Assembly (NCBI GenBank): GCA_034432795.1
Contig: DAOUBF010000071.1
Span: 1-28,669, forward strand
Origin: DAOUBF01 sp034432795
GTDB taxonomy: Bacteria > Chloroflexota > Anaerolineae > DSLN01
Length of the DNA: 28,669 nucleotides
Direction of reading: 5' to 3'
Shown here: positions 1 through 8,569 of the stretch, piece after piece
How the letters are laid out: the number at the start of each line of letters is the position of its first letter
How positions within the stretch are numbered: position 1 is the stretch's first letter
Program-made: the position numbers and the translations under genes
Notes under the pieces: generated by a model
Databases searched by the model: none
What the model was told of the DNA's origin: nothing
What the model saw: only the letters and a program-made list of their open reading frames with translations

Positions 1-483
1 CACCTCCCGCTCCCGTTCGGTCAACGCCTGCCATTGCTGCTCCACCTCCTCCTGCCAGCGCCGAACGCGGGCGATTTGCTCCGCCGTCCATATACGCTCT
101 CCCTGCGCTGCCGCCCGTACCGCCACCACGATGACGCCAGGGGCCTCACTCTTCAGCATATACCCCAAGGCCCCGGCGATCCACATCCTGTACAGGTAGC
201 GGGTGTCATCGTAGGCACTGAGCGCCAGTACCCGCGTGGGCAGCCCCTGCCGCTGTATCTCCACCGCCACCTCGGCCCCCGCCATCCCCGGCAATTCACA
301 GTCCAGCACCGCCACCTCCGGGCGCAGCGCCTCAATCTGCGTCAGCGCCTCTCTCCCATCCCCTGTCTCGCCCACCACCACGACATCCGGCGCCTGCTCC
401 AGCAGTACCCGCAGCCCCACCAGCAGCGCCGGATGGTCATCGGCCAGCAAGACGTGAATGGCTTCAGCCAGCCTGCCTTCCAT
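1..483 (-). CDS. NarL/LuxR-type response regulator, C-terminus cut by window edge
   Basis: Two-component response regulator; 161 codons are visible and the gene continues beyond position 1. The receiver domain spans about residues 9-125, with the acidic pair D15/D16, phosphoacceptor D61 (in VLDCELPG), the switch residue S89 and K111. The visible end contains LTEREREV, the usual start of a LuxR/GerE DNA-binding helix-turn-helix, so the missing part should be the DNA-binding domain. The ATG at 483-481 overlaps the TGA of the upstream gene (TGATG), which implies translational coupling in one operon with the barrel-like protein and the histidine kinase. It is therefore the likely partner of that kinase, although the kinase is of the HisKA class more often paired with OmpR-type regulators. 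The family call is firm; target genes are unknown. Confidence 0.93.
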   Translation of the reverse strand, partial: MEGRLAEAIHVLLADDHPALLVGLRVLLEQAPDVVVVGETGDGREALTQIEALRPEVAVLDCELPGMAGAEVAVEIQRQGLPTRVLALSAYDDTRYLYRMWIAGALGYMLKSEAPGVIVVAVRAAAQGERIWTAEQIARVRRWQEEVEQQWQALTEREREV

Positions 484-1970
484 CAGCCCCTCTGCTGCAA
501 CAGCAAGTCAAACTCCTCGGCGGCGTCAATCAGCCGCCCAGGATGCCGCGTCAGGCTGAACCAGTCCCAGCGCGTGTCGCCGGAGCGGTCCTCATCAATG
601 AACCAGCACAGCGCCTGCACCTGTGGCTCGTGCTCAATCACCTCCAGCGCAGTCGTCAGCCAGCCGCGCACGTAGTTCTGGGCCGGAACCGTACCCTCAT
701 CCGGGGCGAAGGTGTTCGTGGCAGTGATGTACACCGGCACCCCCCGCGTCGTGGGATAGGCATTGATGATCGCCAGCCAGTCACGGTAGATGCGGAAGCC
801 GGCCTGGGCCTCGCCCCACTCCGCCCGGCGCAGTTCTATACGCGGTTCATCGGCGCCGGCTTCCCCCTCCCACTCAACCGCGCCGGGGCGCCCCGGCGCA
901 TTCACGGCGAAGCCATCCGGTGCGGCCAGGGGGATGCCACTCACCGCCTTGGTCCGCGCGCTCTCATCCAGCAGGGCCACCAGCGTGTTCATGTAGTTCA
1001 ACCAGGGCGCATCTATGACATAGCGCCGCTCCCCATCCTGGTCCATGCTCCAGGGGCGCACCGGCCCCACCAGCACACGGACCTGGGGATTTTCGCCGCG
1101 AATGACCTGCACGGCGTTATCGGCGTGGGTGGGCGCTTCGCCATAGCCATTGAAGACGCGGGCGTACCAGGCAGGCGTCACCGGCCGGTCTGGCGCCAGG
1201 GTGTTGCTATCCAGGGCGTTGGTGCCGCTGCCGATGATGTAGCCATAGACACTGCGCAGGCGGTCGTCCCGCGCCAGGCGTTGCAGGTATTGAAGGTACT
1301 CGCTCAGGGCCACGTAGTCGCTCGCCGGGGGCAGGCTCTGCCCCTGGGCGTAGTCCACTCGCACCAGCACACGCAGCCCCTGCGTACTGGCTTGCTGGAC
1401 GCGGGTCGCCAGGTCGTCTATGCCCCAGTATTTCTGGTCGGCCAGCCGGGCGTAGGTCAACTCCACGTCCCAGCCGCTGCGGCCATGCCAGTCCCGCTGT
1501 GGGCTGGCGAAGACCACCCCTAATTTCGTGGGCACCCGGTTCGGCGGAGGTGCAGCGCTGCCTGCGCCCAGGGTCATGCGCCCCCGTTCCACACAGCCCG
1601 TATGGCAACTATGGTAGAAGACCAGGGTGTGCCCTTCCACATCAGATAGGGTGAACGTCCAGCGCCAGGTCCACGTTCCACCGGTGTTCGCCTGCCAGTC
1701 CAGCAGGGGCAGGGGCTGCCCGTCCAGCGTGAGCAGGACGTTCGCCCAGGGGGCGACATCCGTCACCCAGAACGTGACCGGTGCACCGGGCCGGAGCGCG
1801 GGAGGCTCCAGGCGCATGTGTGGCCAGAGCAGCGCTGGCGTGGCGCCCCCGGGGATGACCATGACCTGCCCGCTGATGGGCACCAGCCAGTAGCCGCCTA
1901 AGAGCAACACCAGCACCAGGGCGGGTTTCCATATGCGCTGTAAAAGCTGTCCAGGCCAGCTTCCTTTCAC
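483..1970 (-). CDS. Membrane-anchored extracytoplasmic protein with barrel-like (glycosidase-fold-like) domain
   Basis: A 495-residue protein with a short cytoplasmic N-terminus, one hydrophobic helix at about residues 15-33, an extracytoplasmic beta-rich stretch (about 45-135) and a long domain (about 150-490). The long domain has alternating strand/helix patterning and phrases such as LGVVFASP, LRVLVRVDYAQ and YGYIIGSGTNA that resemble TIM-barrel glycosidase-like proteins. I see no certain catalytic pair, so an enzymatic role is only inferred. It starts with GTG, chosen because GAGGAG lies just upstream and the GTGA overlaps the kinase stop. It sits between a histidine kinase and a response regulator with overlaps on both sides, so it may be an accessory sensor or an envelope protein controlled with that system. 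Function unknown. Confidence 0.72.
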   Translation of the reverse strand: MKGSWPGQLLQRIWKPALVLVLLLGGYWLVPISGQVMVIPGGATPALLWPHMRLEPPALRPGAPVTFWVTDVAPWANVLLTLDGQPLPLLDWQANTGGTWTWRWTFTLSDVEGHTLVFYHSCHTGCVERGRMTLGAGSAAPPPNRVPTKLGVVFASPQRDWHGRSGWDVELTYARLADQKYWGIDDLATRVQQASTQGLRVLVRVDYAQGQSLPPASDYVALSEYLQYLQRLARDDRLRSVYGYIIGSGTNALDSNTLAPDRPVTPAWYARVFNGYGEAPTHADNAVQVIRGENPQVRVLVGPVRPWSMDQDGERRYVIDAPWLNYMNTLVALLDESARTKAVSGIPLAAPDGFAVNAPGRPGAVEWEGEAGADEPRIELRRAEWGEAQAGFRIYRDWLAIINAYPTTRGVPVYITATNTFAPDEGTVPAQNYVRGWLTTALEVIEHEPQVQALCWFIDEDRSGDTRWDWFSLTRHPGRLIDAAEEFDLLLQQRG

Positions 1971-3106
1971 GTCTCCTCCTCAGGCAGCGCGGGTAACACA
2001 AAACGGGCGCAGGTCCCCGTCTCGGCGCCTTCGCTGCGGCTCTCAATATCCAACCGGCTCTGATGGCGACGCAAAATCTCTGCCACTACAGCCAGCCCCA
2101 GGCCGCTCCCCTCAATCTCGTCCGGGACAGCGCGATAAAAGCGGCGGGTGACATACGGCAGGTGCTCCGCTGGAATCCCCGGCCCGGTATCGCAGACGGC
2201 GCAGGCCACGCCATCCCCAGCGGGGGTGGGCTGCAGGGAGACGATTACCCGGTCGCCGGGGCGGGAGTACTTCACGGCGTTATCCAGGAGGTTGAGAAAG
2301 ACCTGCTTAAGCCGGTCGGCGTCGCCCACGACGAGCGGCAACGGCGTGTCGGCCTGAAGCGACAGGGCCATCTGCTGCGCCTCGGCTTGGGGCCGGACCT
2401 GCGCCAGGGCTGCCTCCACCACGGCCAACAGGTCCACCGGCCGCCGTTCCAGTTCGGCGCTGGTCTCTAAACGCCCCAACTCCAGCATGTCGTGGACCAG
2501 GCGGGCCATCCGCCTGGCCTCTATCTGCATCAGGTGGATAGACTGCTGGCGTGTCTCGTCCGGGATATGGGGCAGCCGCAGGACCTCCAGGTGGGTCAGC
2601 AGTGTCGCCAGCGGCGTGCGCAGTTCGTGCGAGAGATCGCTGAGGAGAAACCGCGCGGCCTGCTCCACCCGGTGGGGCGTGGTCATATCCAGCAGGAAAA
2701 CCAGGGTCCAATCCCGCCAGGGCGTGAGCCACCATTGCACGAATTGCCCTTCTCCCAAGACGACCGTGCGATAGCGGCCTGCGGATACAGCCTCACTCCG
2801 CGCAGCGGAGCGGTCTATCTCCAACAGATGGCCCCAGCCCGCATCCGGCAGACGCCCGGAGGCAGCCTCCAGGCCCAGCAGGCGACGGGCGTAGGGGTTG
2901 GCATAGCGGCAGGCGCCTGTATCGTCCAGAATCAGTAGCCCCAGGGGCGCAACCTCCCAAACCGGCCGCAGCCCCTCCAGGCCGGGCAACGCCCCTTTCT
3001 GCTGCCGCCGAGAGCGCCAGCGATCCAGCCAGAGTGCCGCTGCAACTACAGCGATCAGGAGCAGGAGCAGGCCGAACAGCAGCCAACGCAGGTCAACAAC
3101 GAGCAT
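1967..3106 (-). CDS. Membrane PAS-HisKA sensor histidine kinase
   Basis: A 379-residue kinase: transmembrane helix at residues 7-27, a PAS-like domain at about 48-140, a HisKA dimerisation helix with H-box SHELRTPL (phosphorylated H160), N-box LNLLDNAVKYS (270-281), G1 DTGPGIP (306-312) and G2 GSGLGLAVV (333-341). The plan resembles PhoR: one membrane anchor and a cytoplasmic PAS, with no extracytoplasmic sensor of its own. It heads an overlapping three-gene unit (kinase, barrel-like protein, NarL regulator). The overlapping membrane protein could supply the outside-facing sensing that the kinase lacks; that is inference. It starts at ATG 3106-3104 with only a weak purine stretch upstream. 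A TATAAT hexamer lies about 60 bp upstream. The signal is unknown. Confidence 0.94.
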   Translation of the reverse strand: MLVVDLRWLLFGLLLLLIAVVAAALWLDRWRSRRQQKGALPGLEGLRPVWEVAPLGLLILDDTGACRYANPYARRLLGLEAASGRLPDAGWGHLLEIDRSAARSEAVSAGRYRTVVLGEGQFVQWWLTPWRDWTLVFLLDMTTPHRVEQAARFLLSDLSHELRTPLATLLTHLEVLRLPHIPDETRQQSIHLMQIEARRMARLVHDMLELGRLETSAELERRPVDLLAVVEAALAQVRPQAEAQQMALSLQADTPLPLVVGDADRLKQVFLNLLDNAVKYSRPGDRVIVSLQPTPAGDGVACAVCDTGPGIPAEHLPYVTRRFYRAVPDEIEGSGLGLAVVAEILRRHQSRLDIESRSEGAETGTCARFVLPALPEEET

Positions 3107-3165
3107 CGTGCTCTCTAAGTGCAGAGACGCAATAGACCGGAGATAAGTTCCAAACAGATATTGCT

Positions 3166-3171
3166 ATTATA
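3166..3171 (-). promoter_or_regulatory. Candidate -10 element for the histidine kinase operon
   Basis: A perfect TATAAT on the minus strand about 60 bp upstream of the kinase ATG, within an AT-richer stretch. The 17-bp-distant -35 position reads TAGCCC, a poor match, so the call rests on the -10 alone. Confidence 0.4.
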
Positions 3172-3239
3172 GGGGAGAGAGCGCATTGGGGCTAGCGCTG
3201 GCGCGGGCGGGGGAGGGGGCGATGGCCGGGCTTAGACCT

Positions 3240-3300
3240 CCGGTTTCTCGCAGAAACCGGGGGGGCCGGAACCGCGTGGACGTAAGCCTGCGGCGCAGGC
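3240..3300 (-). repeat. Two hairpins downstream of acpS
   Basis: Directly after the acpS stop (minus strand) lie two perfect inverted repeats: GCCTGC-GGC-GCAGGC at 3286-3300 (6-bp stem) and a 9-bp stem, CCGGTTTCT with AGAAACCGG, around a 3-nt loop at 3240-3260. No T-tract follows, so a classical intrinsic terminator is not shown. They may stabilise or end the M16-acpS transcript, or be dispersed palindromic repeats. Confidence 0.6.
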
Positions 3301-3309
3301 CATGCGCCC

Positions 3310-3738
3310 TTACGAAGCGGCTACGACGAAGGCAATGGCGATGTCGCGGGCGTGGGACAGGCTGAGCGACCAGTCGCGCAATTCCAGCGCCTCGGCGCGG
3401 GCGCGGGCGCGACCATGCAGCACCACAATGGGCTTGCCCCGCTCGTCCGACAGCACCTCAATCTCGCGGCAGCCGACCCCATCGGCGGCCATGAAGGCCA
3501 GGCCCACGCCGAGCGCCTTGGCGACCGCCTCCTTGGCGGCAAAACGCACCGCCAGTTCCGACGCCCGCCCCCGGCAATAGGCCAGCTCCGCCGGGGTGTA
3601 AATGCGCTGCAGGAAGCGGTCGCCGAAGCGGGCGATGGCCGCCTCAATCCGCGCAATCTCAATCAGGTCTACGCCGGTCGTCAGCCGATAGGGGCGGGGC
3701 GCCGCCTCGCCTCTACGCCGTCCATTGTCGTCCGTCAT
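3310..3738 (-). CDS. acpS: Holo-[acyl-carrier-protein] synthase
   Basis: A 142-residue phosphopantetheinyl transferase of the AcpS type, which moves 4'-phosphopantetheine from CoA to the serine of apo acyl carrier protein. Hallmarks are GVDLIEIARIE (metal ligand D24), VRFAAKEAVAKALG (catalytic/metal E70) and the C-terminal SLSLSHARDIAIAFV strand-helix motif. Usual length is 120-140; the roughly 18 residues before the first core strand make it slightly long, so a later start is possible. It lies 10 bp after the inactive M16 gene on the same strand and is probably co-transcribed with it. It supports fatty acid synthesis together with fabD and fabG found elsewhere in this window. Confidence 0.96.
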   Translation of the reverse strand: MTDDNGRRRGEAAPRPYRLTTGVDLIEIARIEAAIARFGDRFLQRIYTPAELAYCRGRASELAVRFAAKEAVAKALGVGLAFMAADGVGCREIEVLSDERGKPIVVLHGRARARAEALELRDWSLSLSHARDIAIAFVVAAS

Positions 3739-3748
3739 GCCTCATTTG

Positions 3749-5017
3749 TCACTCAGGGCCGGCGACCGCCAGCGCATAGGCATCAGGGTTCAGGTACTTT
3801 TGCGCCGCCGCCTGGACCTGTTCGGCGGTGATCGCCTTGATCAGGGCGGTGTAACGCTGCAGATAGTCCAGGCCCAGGCCATACCGCTCCATGTCCAAAA
3901 GCGCCTGCGCCACGCCTTCGTTCGTCTCCAGGCGCAGGGGCAATGAGCCGGTCAGATACGCCTTATTATCGGCAAGCTCATCCTCGCCAACCCGCTCGTC
4001 CTGCAGGCGGCGGACCTCATCGCGGATGCTGTGGATGGCGCGGTCAATGTTACTGGGGTTCACCCCGGCGACGGCGGTCCATGGCCCCGGCCCCAGTCCG
4101 CCCTCCAGACGGCTATAGGAATAGTAGGCCAGCCCCTGGACATCGCGCACATTGTCGCCCAATCGCCCATACATGCCGAAGACGCCCAAGATGGTATTCG
4201 CCAGCACGGCGTCCAGGTAGTCGGGTTCCTTGCGCGCCGGGCCGATCCAGCCCATAACGATGTCGGATTGGCTCTTGCCGGGGATGACCACACGCTTCTC
4301 GCGCACGCTCGTGATCGGCTCAACCGGCGGCAGCGGCGGGCGCTCCGGCTTATGGGGGTTCTCCCAATCGCCGAAAGCACGCCTCACCAGTTCAATCGCT
4401 TGCTCGGCCCTGACTGCGCCGACGATCGCGATGATCATCCCCTGGGGGCCATAGTGAGTGCGGTGAAACGCCATGAGGTCGTCGCGCGTGATCGGCGTCA
4501 CGGTTTCCGGGTAGCCCTCTACGCTGCGGCCATAGGGGTGATGGGGATACGCCAGGGCGCGGAACTCCAGGCTGGCCATGCGGCGCGTGTCGTGGGCACG
4601 GACGCGGAAATCGGTGAGGATTTCGCCACGCACCTTCTCCACCTCCTCTGGCGGGAGGACCGGCTGGCGCAGCACATCGCTCAGGATGTCCAGCAGCAGC
4701 CCCAGGTCCTCGGCCAGCCCTTTGGCGCCGAAACCGGTCGTGTGGCGCCCCCCCTCCACGCCCAAGCTGGCGCCGACCGATTCAACCTCTTCATAAATTT
4801 GCGCAAAGGTGCGCCGTTGCGTCCCCCGCGTCACCGCGTCGGCGACAAACGCCGCCAGCCCGGCCTGCGCCTCCGGCTCATCCAGGCTGCCCGCCCACAA
4901 AGCCCCCTCAATCACCACCGAGGGGCTGCTGAAGTTCTCCCGCACCAGGAGAATGATGCCGTTGTCAAATACATGGCGGACGATAGATTCAGGGCCAGGG
5001 ATAGAACTGTCTGACAT
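3749..5017 (-). CDS. M16B peptidase-like protein, non-catalytic partner subunit
   Basis: A 422-residue M16 (pitrilysin/processing-peptidase) family protein with the tandem two-domain layout. The zinc motif is absent: where the upstream paralogue has HWVEH this protein reads AFVAD (residues 56-60), so both histidines and the glutamate are lost. This is the pattern of the inactive subunit in bacterial M16B heterodimers, where the partner completes the substrate chamber. The C-terminal half contains the RLGDNVRDVQGLAYYSYS segment typical of the family. I chose the internal ATG at 5017 because AGGAG sits 6 bases upstream; the frame stays open 20 codons further back, through a palindromic spacer that is unlikely to be coding. 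It follows the active subunit gene and precedes acpS. Confidence 0.92.
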   Translation of the reverse strand: MSDSSIPGPESIVRHVFDNGIILLVRENFSSPSVVIEGALWAGSLDEPEAQAGLAAFVADAVTRGTQRRTFAQIYEEVESVGASLGVEGGRHTTGFGAKGLAEDLGLLLDILSDVLRQPVLPPEEVEKVRGEILTDFRVRAHDTRRMASLEFRALAYPHHPYGRSVEGYPETVTPITRDDLMAFHRTHYGPQGMIIAIVGAVRAEQAIELVRRAFGDWENPHKPERPPLPPVEPITSVREKRVVIPGKSQSDIVMGWIGPARKEPDYLDAVLANTILGVFGMYGRLGDNVRDVQGLAYYSYSRLEGGLGPGPWTAVAGVNPSNIDRAIHSIRDEVRRLQDERVGEDELADNKAYLTGSLPLRLETNEGVAQALLDMERYGLGLDYLQRYTALIKAITAEQVQAAAQKYLNPDAYALAVAGPE

Positions 5018-5043
5018 GCTCACTCCTTTTAAGGACGAAGGAC

Positions 5044-5075
5044 GGAAGACGGGGGACGGAGCGTTTCCGTCTTCC
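5044..5075 (-). repeat. Intercistronic hairpin between the two M16 genes
   Basis: Perfect 9-bp inverted repeat (GGAAGACGG with CCGTCTTCC) around a 14-nt loop, in the short spacer between the M16 genes. The wording resembles the CCTTCGTCTTCCGTCC spacer near 19640, so it may belong to a dispersed repeat family. It could set the relative expression of the two subunits. Confidence 0.55.
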
Positions 5076-5083
5076 ATCCCCGG

Positions 5084-6364
5084 TCAGGATTTGGGGATGT
5101 AATGCCCCACAACGCGGTTGGAGCGCCGCAGGACCTCAGCGGCGATACGCTGGACGTCCTCAATGGTCACCTGAGCCAGGCGATCCAGATAGGTCTCAAA
5201 CCAGGTGTGATCCACAAGCAACTCGCTGTAGCCCAGCCAGAAGCCCTGGTTGGTCACGCTCTCGCTGCCAAAGGCGAACTGCGCCCGGGCCTGCTTGATG
5301 GCTTTCTCCAACTCCTCCTGGCTGATCGGCTCACGCACGATGCGGTCCATCTCGGCATCCAGGGCCGCCTCCACCTCGGCAGGCGTGTGGCCGGCGCGCA
5401 CGGTAACAGAGATCGCGTACAGGTAGGGGTCCACGGTCGCTGCCAGGCTGCCGGACACGCTGGTAGCCAGTTCGGTCTCCACCAAAGCCTTGTACAGGCG
5501 GCTGCTCTTGTTAGTGGTGCCGCCGCCGAAGACGTTGAACGAGCTGGCCCCGGCCAGGATACTGTCCAGCACCACCATAGGGAAGAACTCCGGGGCGCGG
5601 GCGGGGGGCGCATGATACGCCGCCAGCACGTAGGCCGTACTGCCCTCGCCTTCCACCGTCACACGACGTTCGCCCCGCTGCGGCGGCTCTGGGCGGCTTA
5701 TCTGGGGGATCGTGTTCCCACGCGGGATGTCGCCGAAGTATATGGCGATCTTCTCCAGCACCTCCCCCCGGTTGAAGTCGCCCACCGCCACAGCGATGGC
5801 GTTATGCGGCGCGTAATACGTGCGGTAATGCTGGTAGAGGTCATCGCGGGTCATGGTTTGCAGGTCGGCCAGGTCGCCGATGACCTCATGATGGTAAGAG
5901 TGAACGCGGAAAGCGGCGGCCTGGACCTCCTCGCTCAGCAGAAACAGGGGGTTATTCTCATAGCCCTGGCGTTCGGAGATGATCACCGTGCGCTCGGCGT
6001 CCACCTCCGCCGGGTCAAACACCGAATTGACCATCCGGTCCGACTCAATTTGCAAGGCCAGCTCAAACCGGTCGGCGGGCAGGGTCTCAAAATACGTGGT
6101 GAAATCCAGCCAGGTGAAGGCATTCCACAGGCCACCCTCGCGGGAGACGATGCGATCAAGCGTGCCGCGAGGGAACTTCTCCGTCCCCTTGAACATCATA
6201 TGCTCCACCCAGTGGGAAATGCCGGTGATGCCGGGGCGCTCGTTGCGGCTGCCCACGCGATACCATACCCAGAAGGTCGCCACCGGCGCGTGGTGCATTT
6301 CCTTGATCAGAACGGTCAGGCCATTGTCAAGCTGATGGACGCTTGTGCTGTTCTGCGTGCTCAA
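5084..6364 (-). CDS. M16B zinc metallopeptidase, catalytic subunit
   Basis: A 426-residue M16 peptidase. It carries the inverted zinc motif HXXEH as HWVEH (H51, E54, H55), with the third ligand E131 about 75 residues on in IISERQGYENN. The C-terminal domain has the arginine/tyrosine-bearing SSRLYKALVETELA segment that contacts substrate in this family. These enzymes cleave short or unfolded peptides inside a closed chamber. I chose TTG at 6364 because GGAGGAG lies about 5 bases upstream; an in-frame GTG nine codons earlier has no such site. It is the first gene of a likely operon with the inactive partner and acpS, and is divergent from uvrC. No signal peptide is visible, so a cytoplasmic site is likely. 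Confidence 0.94.
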   Translation of the reverse strand: MSTQNSTSVHQLDNGLTVLIKEMHHAPVATFWVWYRVGSRNERPGITGISHWVEHMMFKGTEKFPRGTLDRIVSREGGLWNAFTWLDFTTYFETLPADRFELALQIESDRMVNSVFDPAEVDAERTVIISERQGYENNPLFLLSEEVQAAAFRVHSYHHEVIGDLADLQTMTRDDLYQHYRTYYAPHNAIAVAVGDFNRGEVLEKIAIYFGDIPRGNTIPQISRPEPPQRGERRVTVEGEGSTAYVLAAYHAPPARAPEFFPMVVLDSILAGASSFNVFGGGTTNKSSRLYKALVETELATSVSGSLAATVDPYLYAISVTVRAGHTPAEVEAALDAEMDRIVREPISQEELEKAIKQARAQFAFGSESVTNQGFWLGYSELLVDHTWFETYLDRLAQVTIEDVQRIAAEVLRRSNRVVGHYIPKS

Positions 6365-6433
6365 AGGCTCCTCCCCATTCAGCAGGGGCACACGGGGTGT
6401 ATATCAGATTTGGGGCAGATGACCCGGTTGGTT

Positions 6434-6474
6434 ACCCCCCACCCCAACCCTCCCCCGCAAGGGGGGAGGGGGTG
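6434..6474. repeat. GC-rich palindromic repeat, C-run/G-run family
   Basis: The spacer holds CCCCACCCCAACCCTCCCCC, a 5-nt loop and GGGGGAGGG, a 9-bp perfect stem (6448-6456 with 6462-6470). The same wording recurs near 19583-19608 and inside fliO, making it a dispersed family in this genome. Confidence 0.75.
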
Positions 6475-6509
6475 ACCGCTGACAGTTGCCCCAAAATTGA
6501 ACTGCACCC

Positions 6510-6529
6510 GGGCACACAGCCGTGTGCCC
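6510..6529. repeat. Small hairpin in the M16-uvrC divergent spacer
   Basis: Perfect 8-bp inverted repeat GGGCACAC / GTGTGCCC with loop AGCC. Similar wording (GGGCACACGGGG, minus the second arm) lies at about 6387. Role unknown; it may be another dispersed palindrome. Confidence 0.5.
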
Positions 6530-6562
6530 CTATCGTTCATGATGAATGAATAGATAAGCAAG

Positions 6563-6571
6563 AGTATACCA
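6563..6571 (-). promoter_or_regulatory. Candidate extended -10 for the M16 operon
   Basis: The minus strand reads TGG-TATACT, an extended -10, about 35 bp from the oppositely oriented uvrC -10. The -35 position is poor. It would give a leader of roughly 190 nt containing the palindromic repeats. Confidence 0.35.
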
Positions 6572-6598
6572 TAAAAGGCTGCCCGCTGCCCATTTCTC

Positions 6599-6607
6599 TG
6601 CTATAAT
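6599..6607 (+). promoter_or_regulatory. Extended -10 promoter of uvrC
   Basis: TGC-TATAAT, 49 bp before the uvrC ATG, preceded by only a half-matching -35 (CTGCCC at 17-bp spacing). The TGN extension usually compensates for a weak -35. The same TGCTATAAT wording recurs before the antitoxin gene. Confidence 0.6.
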
Positions 6608-6656
6608 TAATCTCCAGCGGTCCGCCTTCAGTGAGCAGAGCGGAGTTTGTGGGGCT

Positions 6657-8528
6657 ATGGCGTCCGTTTCGGAGCACATTCAGGACCAATTGAAGGGGCT
6701 GCCGCCGAAACCGGGCGTGTATCTGCTGAAGAACGCCGACGGCGACATCATCTACGTGGGCAAGGCGATCAACCTGCGCAACCGCGTGCGCTCGTATTTC
6801 CAGAACGCCGCCGAGCACTCGCCCAAGACACGCCGGCTGGCCCGCGAGGTCGCCGATATAGAGTTCATCGTCGTCACCTCGGAACTGGAAGCACTTCTGC
6901 TGGAGCTTCAGCTCATCAAAAAGCACCGCCCGCGCTACAATGTGCGCCTCAAGGACGACAAGCGCTACCCCTATATCAAGGTCACGGTGCAAGACCCCTT
7001 CCCCAAAGTGACGGTGACGCGGCGCATGGAGCAGGACGGTGCGCGCTACTTCGGGCCATACACCTCGGTCTGGGCCGTGCACCAGACGCTGGACCTGGCG
7101 CGGAAAATCTTCCCCTACCTCACCTGCGACCGCACCATCACCGGCCGCGATGAACGCGCCTGCCTGTACTACGACCTGAAGCTGTGCCTGGCGCCCTGCA
7201 TCGGCGCGGCTACCCAGGCGCAGTACCGCGAGATGATCGCCGGGCTGTGCCTGTTCCTGGAGGGGCAGACCGAGCCGGTGGTGCGCAAGCTGCGGGCGGA
7301 GATGGAGGCGGCGGCGGAGGCCTGGAACTTTGAGCGGGCGGCCCAGTTGCGCGACCAGATCGCCGCGATTGAGCGCGTGGTGGAACGCCAGAAGGTGATC
7401 TCGTCCACTGAAACCAACCAGGATGTCATTGCCTTCGCCCGCGCCGATGGCGATACCTGCGTGCAGGTCTTCTTTATCCGCGCTGGCAAGCTGATCGGGC
7501 GCGAGACCTTCGTCCTGGAGGGTGCAGAGGACGAGGACGCTAAAGCGATCATGGCCTCGTTCCTAAAGCAGTTCTACGACGAGGCGGCTACCATCCCGCC
7601 GGAGGTGCTCCTGCCGGAGGAGGTGGAGGAGTTTGAGGTCATCCAGGAATGGCTGGCCTCCAAGCGTCGGGGCAAGGTGACCCTGCGCGTGCCACGCCAG
7701 GGACAGGGGCGCGAGTTGGTGGAGATGGCCGCCGAGAACGCCGCCGATACCCTGGCCGCCTTGCGGGCGCAATGGCAGGCGGATACACACAAGCAGACCA
7801 CCGCCTTAACCGAGCTTCAGGAGGCGCTGGGCCTGCCCGCACCGCCCATGCGCATTGAGTGCTATGACATCTCCAACACGCAGGGCGTCCAGCCCACCGG
7901 CAGCATGGTCGTGTTCATCAAAGGTGTGCCGCGCAAGAGCCACTACCGCCGCTTCAATATCCGTACCGTCCAGGGGCCGAACGACTTTGACAGCATGCGC
8001 GAGGTGCTGGAACGGCGCTTCCGCCGCTGGCAGGAGAGCAACCAGCCCGACGAGGAGGGCAACCGGCTTCCGGGCGACAAGGGGGATGAGAGCTTCCGCG
8101 CACTGCCTGACCTGTTGATTGTGGACGGGGGGCGGGGGCAGCTCAACGTGGCCGTGCAGGTGCTGGAGGCCTTCGGCCTGCGCCAGCGCGTGCCGGTGGT
8201 GGCCCTGGCGAAGCAGCAGGAGGAGTTGTTTATCCCTGGCCGGGCGGACTCGCTGCTCTTGCCGCGCAACTCTCAGGGGCTGTTCCTGCTCCAGCGTATC
8301 CGCGATGAGGCCCACCGCTTCGCCCTCAGCCATCACCGCACGCGCCGGACCAGGGTCGGCCTGGCCTCGCAACTGGAGGCGATCAAAGGCGTGGGCGCGG
8401 CGCGACGCAAGGCGCTGCTGGCCCGCTTTGGCTCCCTGGAGGCCATCCGCGCCGCCTCGGTGGAAGACCTGACCGCCGTGCCGGGCATCCCCCGCTCGGT
8501 GGCCGAGGCGATCAAAGACGCGTTGTAG
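6657..8528 (+). CDS. uvrC: Excinuclease ABC subunit C
   Basis: A 623-residue UvrC, the dual-incision nuclease of nucleotide excision repair, which acts on the UvrB-DNA complex. In order: GIY-YIG nuclease for the 3' cut (GVYLL at 20-24, YVGKA at 33-37); four cysteines C157, C169, C177, C181 with the spacing of the UvrC iron-sulfur cluster; UVR motif at about 215-248 for UvrB contact; RNase H-like nuclease for the 5' cut with D404 (in ECYDISNTQG), D490 (in IVDGGRGQL) and H553 (in DEAHRF); and two helix-hairpin-helix motifs at about 572-620. The length is normal. Usual family wording is DISH; here it is DISN, a tolerated variant. It is apparently monocistronic, with an extended -10 promoter. Confidence 0.98.
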   Translation: MASVSEHIQDQLKGLPPKPGVYLLKNADGDIIYVGKAINLRNRVRSYFQNAAEHSPKTRRLAREVADIEFIVVTSELEALLLELQLIKKHRPRYNVRLKDDKRYPYIKVTVQDPFPKVTVTRRMEQDGARYFGPYTSVWAVHQTLDLARKIFPYLTCDRTITGRDERACLYYDLKLCLAPCIGAATQAQYREMIAGLCLFLEGQTEPVVRKLRAEMEAAAEAWNFERAAQLRDQIAAIERVVERQKVISSTETNQDVIAFARADGDTCVQVFFIRAGKLIGRETFVLEGAEDEDAKAIMASFLKQFYDEAATIPPEVLLPEEVEEFEVIQEWLASKRRGKVTLRVPRQGQGRELVEMAAENAADTLAALRAQWQADTHKQTTALTELQEALGLPAPPMRIECYDISNTQGVQPTGSMVVFIKGVPRKSHYRRFNIRTVQGPNDFDSMREVLERRFRRWQESNQPDEEGNRLPGDKGDESFRALPDLLIVDGGRGQLNVAVQVLEAFGLRQRVPVVALAKQQEELFIPGRADSLLLPRNSQGLFLLQRIRDEAHRFALSHHRTRRTRVGLASQLEAIKGVGAARRKALLARFGSLEAIRAASVEDLTAVPGIPRSVAEAIKDAL

Positions 8529-8540
8529 GCCATTCCCCCT

Positions 8541-8569
8541 TTGCCCCAGTTCAGAATTGCTGCTATAAT
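8541..8569 (+). promoter_or_regulatory. Promoter of the RHH-PIN module, apparently leaderless
   Basis: -35 TTGCCC (8541-8546), 17-bp spacer ending in TGC, -10 TATAAT (8564-8569). The ATG of the antitoxin begins only 7 bases after the -10, so transcription should start at or beside the start codon. No Shine-Dalgarno sequence is present, consistent with leaderless translation. Confidence 0.75.

Noticed and set aside
543..1523. Long plus-strand open frame opposite the barrel-like protein
   Set aside because: Low-complexity, Arg/His/Pro-rich translation typical of the antisense strand of GC-rich genes; no ribosome site or family resemblance.
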